Notes: generated by a model from the letters alone, not told the origin. A DNA stretch of 64,000 nucleotides from Bacteroidales bacterium UBA6267 (GCA_002440745.1 DJVB01000052.1:1-64000); one strand, 5' to 3'. Numbered from the stretch's first letter, positions 53,330-62,296 are shown. Program-made: numbers and translations.

Positions 53330-54293
53330 TTAAAATTATAAAATCAACTTTATCAATATTCAATCGAGGATTGGTAATTATTGGCGGATACTTCGTCAAA
53401 ACAGGAATCAAACCCGAGTGCCTCAGCAACCGCATAGAATCCAATTCAACTATTACTTCAAACATCTCGGGCTTAATTGTCGGATAATCAGGAAGTGCAA
53501 CCTGATAATTTAGTTTTACTTTATCAGGTATAATTCCAATTTTAAGTCCAGAGATATTCGTTTTTACGGAAATATCCACTTCAATCTGGCTTTCGATATA
53601 CTCAACTATATCTATTGCAACTTCGATTCTATCAAGCTCATAATCAACATATTTACTCAATGAAATCAAAGGAATGACTTGATTAAAACTTTTATGAACA
53701 TCTTTAGCAAAAATCCTTTCGGTAGCCACATTAGCCAAAGTATCCAACAAGATTCTTGGACCAAAAACCTTCAATTTTTCCGGTTTCAGCCTCATGTCGT
53801 CATAGATTCGGTATCCGTTTCTGGGAGAAATATCAGCAGTGACCACAATTGGAACTTCTACAGTGTCAACGACATCCATAAAAACAGAAATATTCTCAGG
53901 CTCAATATTTTTCTCGGAAATATTAAAACCCAATTGTTTATTAATTATAGATCGTAAAAGAGAGCCGTTTAAATTTGCAATTCTACGTCCATCGGTTTGC
54001 TGTGAAATTAAGAGTTCGTCGATTGAAATGGGAAGTTCATTGGATCCATCACCAAGTAAGGTTATCATTTTAAAACCCTCTGCCGATACGTTTATAGTGA
54101 CAAAAGAATCGGACTGATGATAAATTGCAAATCCTGTTGGGACATCAACAAAATTGAGTTTCACCTCAATTTGGCGATTGTAATTATCTGATAATTTCAT
54201 CATTAACCATAAAGCCGAGGTTAGAACCAAAAAAATAAAATACACTTTTAGGTTCATTTTTGCCAAATTATGCAGAAGCCATTTCCAGATCAT
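53322..54293 (-). CDS. YbbR-like domain membrane protein
   Basis: The 323-residue protein has an N-terminal anchor (LKVYFIFLVLTSALWLMM) and three or four YbbR-like beta domains outside the membrane (VDVPTGFAIYHQSDSFVTINVSAEGF; KPEKLKVFGPRILLDTLANVAT). In Gram-positives YbbR proteins (CdaR) regulate a diadenylate cyclase. Here no cyclase is adjacent, and the conserved neighbour in this phylum is coaE, so its role is open. It overlaps coaE by 8 nt and follows yajC by 82 nt, with a terminator in the gap. Confidence 0.88.
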   Translation of the reverse strand: MIWKWLLHNLAKMNLKVYFIFLVLTSALWLMMKLSDNYNRQIEVKLNFVDVPTGFAIYHQSDSFVTINVSAEGFKMITLLGDGSNELPISIDELLISQQTDGRRIANLNGSLLRSIINKQLGFNISEKNIEPENISVFMDVVDTVEVPIVVTADISPRNGYRIYDDMRLKPEKLKVFGPRILLDTLANVATERIFAKDVHKSFNQVIPLISLSKYVDYELDRIEVAIDIVEYIESQIEVDISVKTNISGLKIGIIPDKVKLNYQVALPDYPTIKPEMFEVIVELDSMRLLRHSGLIPVLTKYPPIITNPRLNIDKVDFIILND

Positions 54294-54323
54294 ATCAGGT
54301 TAATTAAGTGCCGTAAAATTATA

Positions 54324-54348
54324 AAAAAAAACCACCTTGTCGGTGGTC
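54324..54348 (-). terminator. terminator between yajC and the ybbR-like gene
   Basis: On the minus strand the stem ACCACC / GGTGGT with a 5-nt loop is followed by eight T. It lies inside a block whose genes usually run together, so it may reduce rather than end transcription into ybbR-coaE. Confidence 0.7.
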
Positions 54349-54374
54349 TAAAAAAATCTAGAATAAAAATGATA

Positions 54375-54707
54375 TTATTTCAAAGGTTGCTCGGCTGAAC
54401 CGTCTTTGGTTATGGCATCTTTATTCAACTTCAAGCGGTTTTGGCCTTCAACCTCAATGGTTACAGTAGTTTCATTCACTTCAAGCACTTTTCCGTGGAT
54501 TCCACCAATAGTAATCACTTTATCACCTTTAGCCAAACCTTGACGAAATTTCTGAATTTCTTTGGTCTTTTTCTGTTGTGGACGAATGAAGAAGAAATAA
54601 AAAACAACGATAAGTAATACAATCATTATCCATCCACTGTATGGGTCTTGTTGACCACCTTGCTGCCCGCCGCCCATCATTAAAAGCGGTAAAATTGTTG
54701 AATTCAT
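54375..54707 (-). CDS. yajC: Sec translocase accessory subunit YajC
   Basis: The 110-residue inner-membrane protein works with SecDF in protein export. A Gly/Gln-rich start is followed by one membrane helix (WIMIVLLIVVFYFFF) ending in the family signature IRPQQKKTKEIQKF, then the beta domain GLAKGDKVITIGGIHGKVLEVNETTVTIEV. Length is normal. It follows the DUF1573 lipoprotein gene by 26 nt. A strong terminator stands downstream. Confidence 0.95.
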   Translation of the reverse strand: MNSTILPLLMMGGGQQGGQQDPYSGWIMIVLLIVVFYFFFIRPQQKKTKEIQKFRQGLAKGDKVITIGGIHGKVLEVNETTVTIEVEGQNRLKLNKDAITKDGSAEQPLK

Positions 54708-54733
54708 TGTAAAAATATTAAAAAGGTTAAAAA

Positions 54734-55204
54734 TTATAATTCATTAGGATTTACAACCATTGCTGTAATTTTAAGAACATGCGTATTTGGTTGTGTGTTT
54801 GCCACAACAGTGGCAATCTTAGTATTAAAGCCACGGCGATTAGAAGAATCGAAAGTAAGCTGCACTTTTCCTTCACCATTGGGAGGAATTGGATCCTTGG
54901 TGTATTTTGTTGCAGTACAACCGCAACTGGATTTTACTTGCGAAAGAATTAAATCTGCGTTGCCGGTATTTGTAAATTTAAATGTATAAGAAACCTTAAC
55001 TCCATCAACAATTTTCCCAAAATCATGCTCGGTATTTGTAAAACTAATTACCGGTAATCCGGTTTGAGATGAATTATCTCCGGCCGTATTGGGATTTGAA
55101 ATCAATTGAGGGTCAAGGGTATCATCATTAGTATTGCAGGCAGATACACCGATAACCAATAGAGAAAAGACTAAAAAATACTTGAATATGTTCATTTTAA
55201 ACAA
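54734..55204 (-). CDS. DUF1573 lipoprotein
   Basis: The 156-residue protein has a lipoprotein signal (LVIGVSAC, lipobox cysteine about residue 23) followed by one DUF1573 beta-sandwich domain (ISFTNTEHDFGKIVDGVKVSYTFKFTNTGNADLILSQVKSSCGCT). The SSCGCT block is the family hallmark. A second in-frame ATG three codons in (55195) is an equally good start. DUF1573 genes commonly precede yajC in Bacteroidota; the function is not known, though an envelope role is likely. Confidence 0.9.
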   Translation of the reverse strand: MFKMNIFKYFLVFSLLVIGVSACNTNDDTLDPQLISNPNTAGDNSSQTGLPVISFTNTEHDFGKIVDGVKVSYTFKFTNTGNADLILSQVKSSCGCTATKYTKDPIPPNGEGKVQLTFDSSNRRGFNTKIATVVANTQPNTHVLKITAMVVNPNEL

Positions 55205-55262
55205 GGATTATAAGTTGTGCAAAAGAACACAATTTTATGATATGTCTGAAACTGAGTTAAAG

Positions 55263-56378
55263 CTAATCTTTCATTAGCTCTGCCAATTTAGCAGCCAAAG
55301 CATCACCACGCAATCCGGTTGCAATTACTTTTCCATCTCTATCTATCAAAACAGTAAAAGGAATGCTTGCAACACCATAATCTTTTGCTGCTACCGAACT
55401 CCAAAATCTTAAGTCGCTGACATGCACCCAACTGAGTTGATCTACATCAATCGCCTCAACCCATTTTGACTTCTCTTTATCCAAGGAAACACCATATATT
55501 TCAAAGCCTTTTTGATGATACTTATTGTACAATTTCACCACATTTGGGTTCTCACGGCGACAAGGGGAGCACCAACTTGCCCAGAAATCAATCAAAACAA
55601 TTTTCCCGCGCAGGCTTGACAATTTGATATATTCCCCATTAGGTGAAGGTAGATTAATCTCAGGGGCAATTTGTCCGGGAGCTAACAACATTTTTGCTGC
55701 AACTTTGCGGTGCAAGTCACTAACAAAAGGATTTTCAGGGTATTTACTATAAACTACTTTATCAAGTTTTACGTAGGTTTCGAGATGGTCGTCAATTGGC
55801 AGTTGATCGACAAACAAGAGACTTGCTAATCCGGGAGCAGTACTAATCTCCTCTTTCAAATAGTTAAGCTTTAAACCTTCAATTTTCTGGTATTTATCTA
55901 TGAGCAATTTCCCAACGCTATCTTGAGCTGGAGTGCCATAAACTTTTTGATATTGAGTCTCTAATGCCTCTTGCTGGCCACGGTAGGAATTCATCACATT
56001 CAACATCTGATAAACTTTGGAAGTTTGTTCGGAACCTGAAATGTTTTTTGGTGACATTAAATTATTTGCGTCTATGTCTATCTTAACCCGTTGATTAGGT
56101 TCTAAAATCAAAATGGTATAAGCTTCTCCTCCCAAGGTCAACTGAAAATAATTTGCTCCCTCAAGTTGGGTTGAAAGGGAATAAACACCAGTAGCATCTG
56201 TCTTGGAGGAGTCAAGAGTAATCATAGAATTACCTGACAGTTCAGCCAAATAAACCATCACAGAACCGGAGCTATTCAAAACCTTTCCTGACACTGTCGT
56301 ATTGTGGTTTAGTTGACCATAGGATAAATTAAATACAGAAATAAGTGTTATGAACAGAATTAATTTGTTGAAAATCAT
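55263..56378 (-). CDS. TlpA-like thiol-disulfide oxidoreductase with DUF4369 N-terminus
   Basis: The 371-residue protein has a signal peptide ending LSYGQ. The N-terminal DUF4369-type beta domain (about 25-120, VSGKVLNSSGSVMVYLAELSG) is followed by a helical linker. The C-terminal thioredoxin fold (about 235-371) carries the active site FWASWCSPCRREN and cis-proline in GVASIPFTVLID. It should act in the periplasm, reducing or shuffling disulfides. The combination is common in Bacteroidota. It lies 239 nt downstream of trxB with its own CAAAAATA box (56426-56433), so it is probably a separate transcript. Confidence 0.92.
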   Translation of the reverse strand: MIFNKLILFITLISVFNLSYGQLNHNTTVSGKVLNSSGSVMVYLAELSGNSMITLDSSKTDATGVYSLSTQLEGANYFQLTLGGEAYTILILEPNQRVKIDIDANNLMSPKNISGSEQTSKVYQMLNVMNSYRGQQEALETQYQKVYGTPAQDSVGKLLIDKYQKIEGLKLNYLKEEISTAPGLASLLFVDQLPIDDHLETYVKLDKVVYSKYPENPFVSDLHRKVAAKMLLAPGQIAPEINLPSPNGEYIKLSSLRGKIVLIDFWASWCSPCRRENPNVVKLYNKYHQKGFEIYGVSLDKEKSKWVEAIDVDQLSWVHVSDLRFWSSVAAKDYGVASIPFTVLIDRDGKVIATGLRGDALAAKLAELMKD

Positions 56379-56425
56379 AAAGTTGTAATTTATAAATATT
56401 TGAAAGGCATTGTAAAATTCGGGGT

Positions 56426-56433
56426 CAAAAATA
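56426..56433 (-). promoter_or_regulatory. candidate -7 box (TATTTTTG) for the TlpA-like gene
   Basis: It lies 48 nt before the ATG on the minus strand, downstream of the trxB terminator. Confidence 0.4.
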
Positions 56434-56582
56434 CCACTAAAAGAGTAAAAAAAACCTCTAATGTTTTGATTTAAGACTTTTTAACCCATTGAAGCAATTT
56501 AGATAATTTTGATTCTGAATTAGTTACCTGTTTTTCATGAGTAATGTCAAAAAATGTCAATCGACTACTTTTAGGTATATTC

Positions 56583-56610
56583 AAAAAAAAAAGCCGGAGT
56601 AACCGGCTTT
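56583..56610 (-). terminator. intrinsic terminator of trxB
   Basis: On the minus strand the perfect stem AAAGCCGG / CCGGCTTT with a 4- to 5-nt loop is followed by eight T, just after the stop. Confidence 0.85.
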
Positions 56611-56617
56611 AAAAGTT

Positions 56618-57541
56618 TTATTCAATTGAGTTTAAAAACTCAGCCACATTTAATGCGGCGATAGTACCATCAGAAACTGCAGTAGTGATTTGTCGGTATC
56701 TTTTAACTATGGAATCTCCGGCAGCATATACACCTTTAATACTTGTTTGCAAACCATCATTGACCACAATTTCGCCCCATTGATTCAAATCCAAAATACC
56801 TTTAAAATATTCAGTGTTGGGAACATAACCTATAAAAACAAAAACCCCGTCTATAGGTTTCACATAGGTCGAGCCTGAAGGAATATGCTCAATTACAACC
56901 TCTTGCAATTTTTCATTTCCACGAAATTCCACAATTCGGGATTCCATGATGGCATCAATTGCCGGGTTCTCTTCCATTTCTTGAATAGCAGAATTAAAGG
57001 CCTGCCACTGAGCGAATTGATGCACAACTGTCACCTTTTTTGCATAGGTAGTAAGAGCTACCGCTTCTTCGAGAGCTGTGTTTCCGCCACCTACCACAAT
57101 TATCTCTTTTCCAGTGAAAAAGTCACCATCGCAAGTTGCACAGTAGCTAATTCCACGACCGGTAAAATCGGATTCTCCGGTCACACCTAACTGACGGGAA
57201 CGACCGCCGGTAGCCACAATAAATGAAGGTGCTGAATAAACTTCCCCATTGGTAAGAGTAACCGTTTTTGTTTTTCCTTCCAATTGAACTTCTTTGATAG
57301 ACGCATTTGAAATCACTTTTGCTCCAAAAAGTTCCGCTTGTTTTTTCATATTCATCGACAGCATATAGCCACTGATATTTTCGAATCCGGGATAGTTTGC
57401 AACCTCATGGGTCAGAACCATCTGACCTCCAGGAATTCCTTTGTCGATGACAACAACTTTACGCTTAGCTCTTGAAAGATAGATGCCGGCTGTTAAACCA
57501 GCCGGCCCCGCTCCCAAAATGATTGTATCAAATTGATTCAT
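56618..57541 (-). CDS. trxB: thioredoxin-disulfide reductase
   Basis: The flavoprotein moves electrons from NADPH to thioredoxin. The 307 residues have FAD-binding GAGPAGLTAGIYLSRA at the start, redox-active C-A-T-C in SYCATCDGDFF, NAD(P)-binding VVGGGNTALEEAVALT and the C-terminal GVYAAGDSIVKRYRQITTAVSDG. Length and order are standard for the low-molecular-weight type. It follows an atypical thioredoxin gene by 6 nt, so that protein is the likely partner. Confidence 0.96.
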   Translation of the reverse strand: MNQFDTIILGAGPAGLTAGIYLSRAKRKVVVIDKGIPGGQMVLTHEVANYPGFENISGYMLSMNMKKQAELFGAKVISNASIKEVQLEGKTKTVTLTNGEVYSAPSFIVATGGRSRQLGVTGESDFTGRGISYCATCDGDFFTGKEIIVVGGGNTALEEAVALTTYAKKVTVVHQFAQWQAFNSAIQEMEENPAIDAIMESRIVEFRGNEKLQEVVIEHIPSGSTYVKPIDGVFVFIGYVPNTEYFKGILDLNQWGEIVVNDGLQTSIKGVYAAGDSIVKRYRQITTAVSDGTIAALNVAEFLNSIE

Positions 57542-57547
57542 AATAAT

Positions 57548-57901
57548 TTACTTTGCAAACTTATCGTCCAAAATATCCGTAATCTGATCCAAATTTTGAA
57601 TGCTTGAAGTAGCTTTAGCCACCTTTCCGTTTTTATAATAAACTGTGAAAGGCAAACCCATAAAACCGCGGCATTCCGGTAAATTTCGGATTACGCCAGC
57701 TTCCGGACTATCAAAAAGCATATCATAAAACTTCACGTGATCATATTTGCCGCTCTTCTCTAAATCTTCCATAATTCCATAAACCGGCACACACATTGGT
57801 CCCATTCTTCCGCAACATACCATTACATTCTCGTTTTCCTGAAGGATTTTTTCCAACTGCGATGCAGTTTCTACATGATTTAAATTCGTGTAAAGTGTCA
57901 T
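57548..57901 (-). CDS. atypical thioredoxin-fold protein upstream of trxB
   Basis: The 117-residue cytosolic protein has the thioredoxin order: strand, active-site helix, and cis-proline P84 in FMGLPFTVYYKNGKV. The usual WCGPC is replaced by C29-C30-G-R-M-G-P-M-C37, so the cysteine before GP is displaced and a second cysteine pair (C29/C30) stands seven or eight residues before C37. A further cysteine is C77. Placement 6 nt before trxB makes it the probable electron acceptor of that reductase. Whether the redox pair is C30-C37 or another is unknown. Confidence 0.82.
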   Translation of the reverse strand: MTLYTNLNHVETASQLEKILQENENVMVCCGRMGPMCVPVYGIMEDLEKSGKYDHVKFYDMLFDSPEAGVIRNLPECRGFMGLPFTVYYKNGKVAKATSSIQNLDQITDILDDKFAK

Positions 57902-58219
57902 TAGTTATTTGATTTTATAAAATTAAACATTTACTTATCTATATATTTTCAAACTTGTCATTATTTATGCCAAGCATTATTCGCTGACATTCTGACACAA
58001 GGAAAAAGATTGTAGCTATTGGGTTTTTAGATTAAGTGAAAAATAAAAGATTAAAATAAAGGCTTTTAACAATAAATAGAGAATTAGTTGACAATAAATT
58101 AAACTATATTTGCCGCCATTATCAAACCATTGGATTAAACAAATAGAGCACGTCCTGTCCGAATATCATTTTCCGTTCATCCTTTCGGATAATTAAATAA
58201 ACATCAATACTTTAAACGA
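57902..58219. promoter_or_regulatory. 318-nt divergent region; -7 box TATATTTG at 58105-58112
   Basis: TATATTTG lies 108 nt before the acyl-CoA synthetase ATG, leaving a long leader that contains a weak TCCGAA / TTCGGA pairing (58157-58194). TTGACA 14 nt upstream of the box is too close to be a normal -33. No open frame seen. Confidence 0.4.
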
Positions 58220-59971
58220 ATGAAATATACACTTTCAGATATCGATTCGCTTAATTTATATAAGCTGATTGTAAACTCGTACAACGAATATCCTGACAAC
58301 CCAGCAGTAGGCTTTGTAGGAAAGGAGATGTATAGCTATCGAGATATTATCGAAAAGATTAATAAATTATCCTTTCATCTTTACGAGCATGGTATTCGAA
58401 AAGGCGACAAAGTAGCTATTTGGTCACAAAATAAGCCGAACTGGTCTGTAGCTTTTTTCGCGATAATGCGACTTGGAGCCATTGCAGTGCCCATTTTACC
58501 TGACTTCAGCATACACGAGGTCAATAATATTTTAAGACATAGCGAGTCGAAAATGATATTTATTAGTTCTTCGTTATACCGCAAAATTGACATGGAAACC
58601 ATCAATTTAGTGGATAGTTTAATCTTACTTAAAGATTTTACGATGCGGGTAAAAGAGGGGAATAATTTAGAAAAAAGCGATCGTTTTGAGGAATTTTGCA
58701 AGTCACACCAAAGTGACATTAGTGGATTCACCCCTGAGGAAATTCCAGCATCTGCAATTGCCTCATTGATATATACTTCCGGTACCACCGGCAGTTCGAA
58801 AGGAGTAGTGCTTACCCATCGAAATTTGGTAGCAAATGCTATTCAATCAGCAAATATTTTCCCAATCAAAAGCCACTATCGTTTTTTGTCGGTATTGCCT
58901 ATGTCGCACACATTAGAGTTCACCATTGGCACCATTCTACCTTTAGTTTCGGGAGCCAGTATTCATTATATCGACAAACCGCCAACTGCACCGGTACTTT
59001 TACCTGCTTTAAAAGCTGTTCGCCCAACCACGATGCTTACAGTTCCTTTGATTATCGAGAAAATTTATAAATCGAAAATCAAACCTGAACTCACCGGATC
59101 TCCTCTAAAAGCATTCTTATATAATAAGGTGGCACCGATGCGCAAGCTTATGAACATCATAGCAGGTAAAAAACTAATGGCAACCTTTGGTGGAGAATTA
59201 TCATTTTTTGGTGTTGGCGGAGCAAAATTGGATGGCGAAACCGAAAAGTTTTTAAAGTCAGCTCGGTTTCCTTATGCTATCGGATATGGACTCACCGAAA
59301 CATCACCTCTTTTAGCCGGCACTCCTCCTGAACATACGGTTGTTGGTTCCACAGGGCCTGCAGCTATAGGAGTTGACATGAAACTAATAAATGTCGATGA
59401 AGCCACCGGACAAGGTGAAATTGTAGTAAAAGGGCCAAATGTGATGTCAGGATATTATAAAAATCCAGAAAAAACGGCAGAAGTATTTACCGAAGATGGA
59501 TACTTTAGGACAGGGGATACAGGTTTTATCGACAAAAAGGGATTTTTGTTTATCAAAGGACGAATTAAGAATATGATTTTAGGAGCGAGTGGCGAAAACA
59601 TATATCCTGAAGAGATTGAAGCTCAGATAAATCAAAGTGAATGGGTTTTGGAAAGCCTTGTGTCGCAAGTACGGGGACAGTTGGTTGCCAGAGTCCATTT
59701 CAACTACGATGCTTTGGAGAAGTCTTGGAATAATTTTAAAGATTCCGCAATTAAGTCGGAGCAAAATATGGAGCAGTTTCTAATAGAATTTCGGGAGAAA
59801 ATCAACAAAGAACTTAATCGTTTTAGTAAATTAGGCCAGGTGATTGAACAAAAAGAAGAGTTTGTCAAAACACCTACGAAAAAGATTAAGCGGTTTCTTT
59901 ATGAAGGTGAAGACACTCCAATCTCAGAAAATTCTTTTGAGCAAGAAAAAAATCTTAATTCAAAGAAATAA
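58220..59971 (+). CDS. long-chain acyl-CoA synthetase (AMP-forming)
   Basis: It activates fatty acids to acyl-CoA through an acyl-adenylate. The 583-residue enzyme of the ANL superfamily has P-loop IYTSGTTGSSKGVVLTHRN (about 190-208), VLPMSHTLEF, A5 motif IGYGLTETSPLL, A7/A8 region GYFRTGDTGFIDKKGFLFIKGR and A10 lysine near FVKTPTKKIKR. The C-terminal part is normal in length. Chain-length preference cannot be read off. Two stand-alone receivers follow 53 nt later, with their own -7 box. Confidence 0.94.
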   Translation: MKYTLSDIDSLNLYKLIVNSYNEYPDNPAVGFVGKEMYSYRDIIEKINKLSFHLYEHGIRKGDKVAIWSQNKPNWSVAFFAIMRLGAIAVPILPDFSIHEVNNILRHSESKMIFISSSLYRKIDMETINLVDSLILLKDFTMRVKEGNNLEKSDRFEEFCKSHQSDISGFTPEEIPASAIASLIYTSGTTGSSKGVVLTHRNLVANAIQSANIFPIKSHYRFLSVLPMSHTLEFTIGTILPLVSGASIHYIDKPPTAPVLLPALKAVRPTTMLTVPLIIEKIYKSKIKPELTGSPLKAFLYNKVAPMRKLMNIIAGKKLMATFGGELSFFGVGGAKLDGETEKFLKSARFPYAIGYGLTETSPLLAGTPPEHTVVGSTGPAAIGVDMKLINVDEATGQGEIVVKGPNVMSGYYKNPEKTAEVFTEDGYFRTGDTGFIDKKGFLFIKGRIKNMILGASGENIYPEEIEAQINQSEWVLESLVSQVRGQLVARVHFNYDALEKSWNNFKDSAIKSEQNMEQFLIEFREKINKELNRFSKLGQVIEQKEEFVKTPTKKIKRFLYEGEDTPISENSFEQEKNLNSKK

Positions 59972-59975
59972 ATAT

Positions 59976-59983
59976 TATATTTG
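59976..59983 (+). promoter_or_regulatory. candidate -7 box TATATTTG
   Basis: TAnnTTTG match 41 nt before the first receiver gene, just after the synthetase stop. Confidence 0.4.
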
Positions 59984-60024
59984 TGCCCACTATTGAAAGG
60001 GGAATAACAATATAAACTGCGAAA

Positions 60025-60486
60025 ATGAACGATTTTGAACAAACTCACGGAAACTCTCCGGTAAAATTCAGATGGCGCGAAAAAACCATTATGGTTGTGG
60101 AGGATGTACGCACTAACCACATGCTAATCGACCGGATTTTACGCCGCACTTCAGCAAAGCTTCTTTGGGCAATGGATGGAGAAAAAGCGGTGCAAATGGC
60201 AAAAGAAAATGAAAATATTGATCTGATTCTGATGGATATACGTTTACCAAAGATGAACGGTTATGATGCCACACGAGAAATCCGAAAATTTCGTCAGGAT
60301 GTTCCAATTATTGCACAAACAGCTTATGTTCTTCCCGAAGAAAAAGGCAAAGTTTTGTCTGTTGGATGTAATGATTTGCTTACCAAACCCATACGAAAAA
60401 ACGAACTTTTAGCCACAGTAAGTCGATACATCGATAAGGAAAAATACGAAGAATTTATCAATACCATAGATGACTCAAATGAATAA
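60025..60486 (+). CDS. stand-alone response-regulator receiver protein 1
   Basis: The 153-residue protein has a receiver domain (about 20-140) with acidic residues E26-D27, phospho-acceptor D71 in LILMDIRLP, and AQTAY and LLTKPIRKN switch residues. There is no output domain; an 18-residue N-terminal extension and a short acidic tail are the only additions. The sequence type (VVEDV..NH..ID; PIIAQTAY) is that of receivers from hybrid kinases. The next receiver starts before this one ends, so they are made together. The partner kinase is not in the window. Confidence 0.9.
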   Translation: MNDFEQTHGNSPVKFRWREKTIMVVEDVRTNHMLIDRILRRTSAKLLWAMDGEKAVQMAKENENIDLILMDIRLPKMNGYDATREIRKFRQDVPIIAQTAYVLPEEKGKVLSVGCNDLLTKPIRKNELLATVSRYIDKEKYEEFINTIDDSNE

Positions 60487-60850
60487 TCAAGACGATATAG
60501 TTCTTGTGGTGGAAGACGTCCCGTCCAATCATTTTCTCATTGAGCGAAGTCTTGAAAAAATTGGATTACGCACCCTTCAAGCAAATAACGGCCAAGAAGC
60601 TTTATCACTTTATCAAGATTTTAGCAATAATATCAAACTGATTTTAATGGATTTACGTATGCCGGTCATGGACGGTTATCAAGCAATCAAAGAAATCAGA
60701 GATGCGGGTTTTAAACTCCCAATAATTGCCCAAACAGCCTATTTGATGCCTTACGAAAAAAATATTATCATCAATGCCGGCTGCGACGATCTCATCACAA
60801 AACCTTTCCGTTCGACCGACATTATAAATATGGTTCGCAAACACCTTTAA
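60479..60850 (+). CDS. stand-alone response-regulator receiver protein 2
   Basis: The 123-residue protein is a bare receiver domain with E12-D13, phospho-acceptor D58 in LILMDLRMP, and AQTAY and DLITKPF. It overlaps the preceding receiver gene by 8 nt from this ATG (17 nt if the ATG at 60470 is used). It shares with its neighbour the start VVEDV..NH.LI.R.L and the ending, so the pair arose by tandem duplication. With no DNA-binding or enzymatic part, it probably acts through protein contacts or as a phosphate sink. Confidence 0.9.
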   Translation: MNNQDDIVLVVEDVPSNHFLIERSLEKIGLRTLQANNGQEALSLYQDFSNNIKLILMDLRMPVMDGYQAIKEIRDAGFKLPIIAQTAYLMPYEKNIIINAGCDDLITKPFRSTDIINMVRKHL

Positions 60851-60968
60851 GCATTCTTCATCCATTTTCCCCAAAAGACTTCTGAATTCCCAATTTAACA
60901 AGACAATTTTCAAGTGAAAATATTTAACAAATCAATCTATTGACTGTTAAAAATTATTGGATATAAAT

Positions 60969-60976
60969 TATCTTTG
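60969..60976 (+). promoter_or_regulatory. candidate -7 box TATCTTTG
   Basis: TAnnTTTG match 38 nt before the dehydrogenase ATG. A TTG 26 nt upstream (60940-60942) is somewhat distant for a -33 element. Confidence 0.45.
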
Positions 60977-61014
60977 GCCGGTTAATCGAAATCAAAATTT
61001 TTAAACTATAGAAT

Positions 61015-62208
61015 ATGAAGAGAACTATTGTAACCATGCCGGGTGATGGCATTGGAAAGGTTGTTTTAGATGAAACTTTACGAGTATTGGCGGCAGCAGG
61101 CTTTGAGGCCGATTATGTAGAAGGTGATATTGGTTGGGAATTTTGGAGAAAAGAAGGAAATCCACTTCCGCAAAGAACTATTGATTTAGTTGCGAAGCAT
61201 AAAATTGCTCTTTTTGGAGCAATTACCTCAAAACCAAAAGATGAAGCTTTTGATGAGTTAGCACCTGAATTGAAGGATAAAGGTTTGGTTTACAGCAGCC
61301 CAATAGTTGGATTGCGTCAACACTTTAACCTGGATATTTGCGCCAGACCTTGCAAAACCTATCTTGGTAACCCACTAAATTTCGTCCGCCGCGGAGCTAA
61401 TGGCGAAATTGAAGAACCATTTGTTGATGTGGTTGTTTTTCGTCAAAACACAGAAGGTCTTTATGGAGGAGTAGAATGGTCGAACCCACCGGAAAAAGTG
61501 TATGAAGCATTCTTAACTCACCCAAAATTCAAGCAAAATTTTGGAAATGTTCCCAAAGAAGAAATCAGCATATCTACTCGAATTTTCAGTAAAAATGCCA
61601 CAGAACGCATATTGCGAGCTGCCTTCTCACATGCCCGCGAGTTTGGTTACAAATCTGTTACCCTTTGCGAAAAGCCAAATGTAATCAGGGAAACCTCAGG
61701 TATGATGTATAAAATGGCGCTCAAAATGCAAAAAGAAGAATTTTCAGAAATTCAACTTTGGAATACAAATATTGACGCGCAGATGATGTGGCTCACTAAA
61801 AACCCTGAAGACTATGGAGTTATCGTTGCAGGAAATATGTTTGGCGACATTATTAGCGATGGTTTTGCAGGATTGATTGGCGGATTAGGTTTTGCATGCT
61901 CAGCACAAATTAGCGCTGAAGGAGTAGCTGTATTTGAACCAACACATGGCTCAGCTCCAAAATATGCCGATTATGAAATCAGCATCGTAAATCCCATCGC
62001 AATGATTGAATCAGCTTGTATGATGCTCGATTATATCCAAGAAAAGGAAATGGCGGCAAAAATTCGTAAAGCCGTAGCTGAAGTAATTGCCGAAGGTAAA
62101 GTGCGCACTTACGACATGATGAAAATGAGTGGCCGCCCTGATGTCGTTGAAAAGGGTGCAGCTTCTACAAGTCAAATGGCAGATGCCATAATTGCAAAGC
62201 TTATGTAA
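61015..62208 (+). CDS. isocitrate/isopropylmalate-family dehydrogenase, NADP-type
   Basis: Beta-decarboxylating dehydrogenase of 397 residues, with MPGDGIGKVVLDETLR at the start, RQNTEGLYGG, KNATERILRAAF, CEKPNVIRETSG, the metal-binding AGNMFGDIISDGFAGLIGG and the cofactor segment EPTHGSAPKYA. The pair K316-Y317 in APKYA corresponds to the NADP-binding pair of E. coli isocitrate dehydrogenase, where NAD enzymes have APDIA. The substrate loop reads YSSPIVGLRQHF rather than the usual SLNVALR, so isocitrate is probable but not proven. An aconitase/LeuC-family gene lies 1.3 kb downstream on the same strand. A terminator follows. Confidence 0.87.
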   Translation: MKRTIVTMPGDGIGKVVLDETLRVLAAAGFEADYVEGDIGWEFWRKEGNPLPQRTIDLVAKHKIALFGAITSKPKDEAFDELAPELKDKGLVYSSPIVGLRQHFNLDICARPCKTYLGNPLNFVRRGANGEIEEPFVDVVVFRQNTEGLYGGVEWSNPPEKVYEAFLTHPKFKQNFGNVPKEEISISTRIFSKNATERILRAAFSHAREFGYKSVTLCEKPNVIRETSGMMYKMALKMQKEEFSEIQLWNTNIDAQMMWLTKNPEDYGVIVAGNMFGDIISDGFAGLIGGLGFACSAQISAEGVAVFEPTHGSAPKYADYEISIVNPIAMIESACMMLDYIQEKEMAAKIRKAVAEVIAEGKVRTYDMMKMSGRPDVVEKGAASTSQMADAIIAKLM

Positions 62209-62217
62209 ATAATTCAA

Positions 62218-62274
62218 AACTGTTCCTGAAAATTTTAGTCTTGATTTAGATAAATTTTCGGAACAGTTTTTTTT
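62218..62274 (+). terminator. long-stem terminator after the dehydrogenase gene
   Basis: Stem AACTGTTCCTGAAAATTTT / AAATTTTCGGAACAGTT with one mismatch, then T8. It starts 10 nt after the stop. Confidence 0.85.
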
Positions 62275-62296
62275 CACAATACCTAAATAAAGGCTT

